Positions 62,784 through 64,000 of a stretch of DNA of 64,000 nucleotides are shown here, one piece after another (the stretch's first letter is position 1; every line of letters begins with the position of its first letter). Position numbers and translations under genes: made by a program. The DNA is from Lucifuga dentata (Eukaryota; Chordata; Actinopteri; Ophidiiformes; Bythitidae): positions 93,126 to 157,125 of the forward strand of contig VXCM01002785.1 in assembly GCA_014773175.1 (NCBI GenBank). The letters run 5' to 3'. The notes beneath the pieces were generated by a model, which made no database searches, was not told the origin of the DNA, and saw only the letters and a list, made by a program, of their open reading frames with translations.

Positions 62784-64000
62784 AGATGAATGAGAGTAAT
62801 GTGGTGGTATCACTGTGTGGCAGCAACCCTTCACCATCATCCCATCAGTGAAGCAGCAGGCTGTCTCAGAGCTCTCAAAGCTACATGTTCAGACAGAAGT
62901 TAGGCAGAAAGAAAGAGTAGTGCTGACTCGCCATTTTTAGTGATGCTTAAATAAGAAAGCTGAAGGAAGTGAAATCATACAGAGAAAAAAATAAACAGAA
63001 ACTAAGAAACAGAGAAAGAATAGGCATAAAATAGAGAGATACAGTGAGAGAAATAAACAGAGGACAAATTTATCCTGGTGGACACCTGGCAGTGAGTGGA
63101 GCAGCTGCTCTCCTCTGCCACCGCTGAGCTGGTATCAGTGACTTCCTCTCATGACCTCTGAGCCTTTGAGCTGATGATTTGGTGGTAATGGCCTTTATCT
63201 ATGTCCCAGCATGCAACTGGAGACTATGACGCATTTTGCTATTACACCTATGCATATGCATTTAAGTGAGTTGAGATTTGACCTTCAACCGCCTGTGCAG
63301 GTGCAAAGGCAGCAGTGGAACTAAACAGTCTTATGCCAGGTTTGCCAGGCATAAATCCCTTTTTTATTCACCTTAGCCTGATAGCTAATTTCCTGGATCC
63401 AAACATCATGCTTGTGCTAAACTGGACAGAGTGGCTAAGGCTGTGTTGTGGTGGTGCAGTGCATGGCATTGCCCTTGCAAGGTGCCCTTTCCTCTTTGTT
63501 GATTGTTTGTTGTCTCTTTCACTCTGAAAATACAGATGTAAATGCACATCAAAATCAACTTTCAGTAAGATCAAGGCAGATATTGTACTCGGTTACATTA
63601 ATCATCCTTACTATAATGTTCTTCCCTTTCAGTTGATTAAAAAAACGTAGCAATGCCATCATACAGCAGGAGTGATGCCTGCGTGCCATCTGCACTCTCC
63701 AATTTGACGAATGTGCTGTACATAATTTAAGCTCAGATCAAACAGTGTGGGTTCTGTAATTATTTAATTTGTTTTGGACCAGGAAAATAGGTACATTATT
63801 TACAGATGGGTAGGAAATTCCACACAGATTACAAGTTTATACAGCAAGGCGTTCTGATGATGCTTCCTGATAACCATGCAAGATGATGGGACATTTTTAA
63901 CTTAAGCATTTTACCTGTTTTCTCTGGCCTTGCTGGTTGTGAACAGAGTGGCCTCACTGTTTTCATGGAGTCATACCTAGATATGGCCAAATGAATGCAA

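Larger units (their letters stand above)
58142..64000 (-). other. rbms3: rbms3 upstream intron (partial)
   Basis: Sequence upstream of the beta2 exon in the direction of transcription, running to the window edge. The exon expected next in RBMS genes (RNP2 with NLYIRGLPP, then alpha1) was looked for on the minus strand and not seen. It holds the (ATCT)n/(ATCC)n array, (AC)n, (GA)n and (GT)n microsatellites, a small TTC/GAA hairpin flanked by 11-bp direct repeats, and a decayed interspersed repeat near 62148-62530. Confidence 0.7.

Overview
This window is vertebrate nuclear DNA, most likely from a ray-finned (teleost) fish. It has low gene density, long stretches without any credible coding frame, very dense (AC)n, (CT)n and (ATCT)n microsatellites, and short non-autonomous transposons of kinds common in fish. 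The species cannot be named from the sequence. No operon, phage, CRISPR array or other prokaryotic feature is present.

Only two pieces of gene are supported, both on the minus strand: internal exons at 58083-58141 and 44195-44286. They join in frame through a phase-1 intron and encode the second half of the first RNA-recognition motif (RRM1) of an RBMS-family single-stranded nucleic-acid-binding protein, best matched to RBMS3. The first exon encodes strand beta2 and the following loop. The second encodes the RNP1 motif, helix alpha2 and strand beta4. Everything else is intron of this gene: at least 5.9 kb upstream (58142-64000), 13.8 kb between the exons (44287-58082), and at least 44.2 kb downstream (1-44194). 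Very long introns are typical of RBMS3. The 5' exons (RNP2 half of RRM1) and 3' exons (RRM2 onward) were looked for by eye and not found, so they probably lie outside the window.

The introns carry several well-delimited repeats. A Tc1/mariner-type element at 12142-12577 has a TA target duplication, and an uninterrupted copy of its target lies 80 bp away. A hAT-type MITE at 31563-32004 has a perfect 8-bp target-site duplication. A MITE at 39011-39444 has perfect 22-bp terminal inverted repeats. A LINE/SINE-like tail lies at 6511-6600, a decayed fish interspersed repeat at about 62148-62530, a 38-bp four-unit minisatellite at 22491-22642, and a 148-bp fold-back hairpin at 19393-19540.

The assembly has a systematic flaw. 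Most isolated single N characters sit between two near-identical direct copies of 61-67 bp, or inside homopolymers and microsatellites. These look like contig ends that overlap but were not merged, so the tandem duplications around them are probably false. A true gap of 177 N lies at 18824-19000.

I do not see an undescribed biological system here. The most useful observations are the transposon insertion with its preserved empty site, the microsatellite forming the polypyrimidine tract of an RBMS3 splice acceptor, the fold-back hairpin, the false duplications, and a few CpG-retaining blocks that could be conserved intronic elements.
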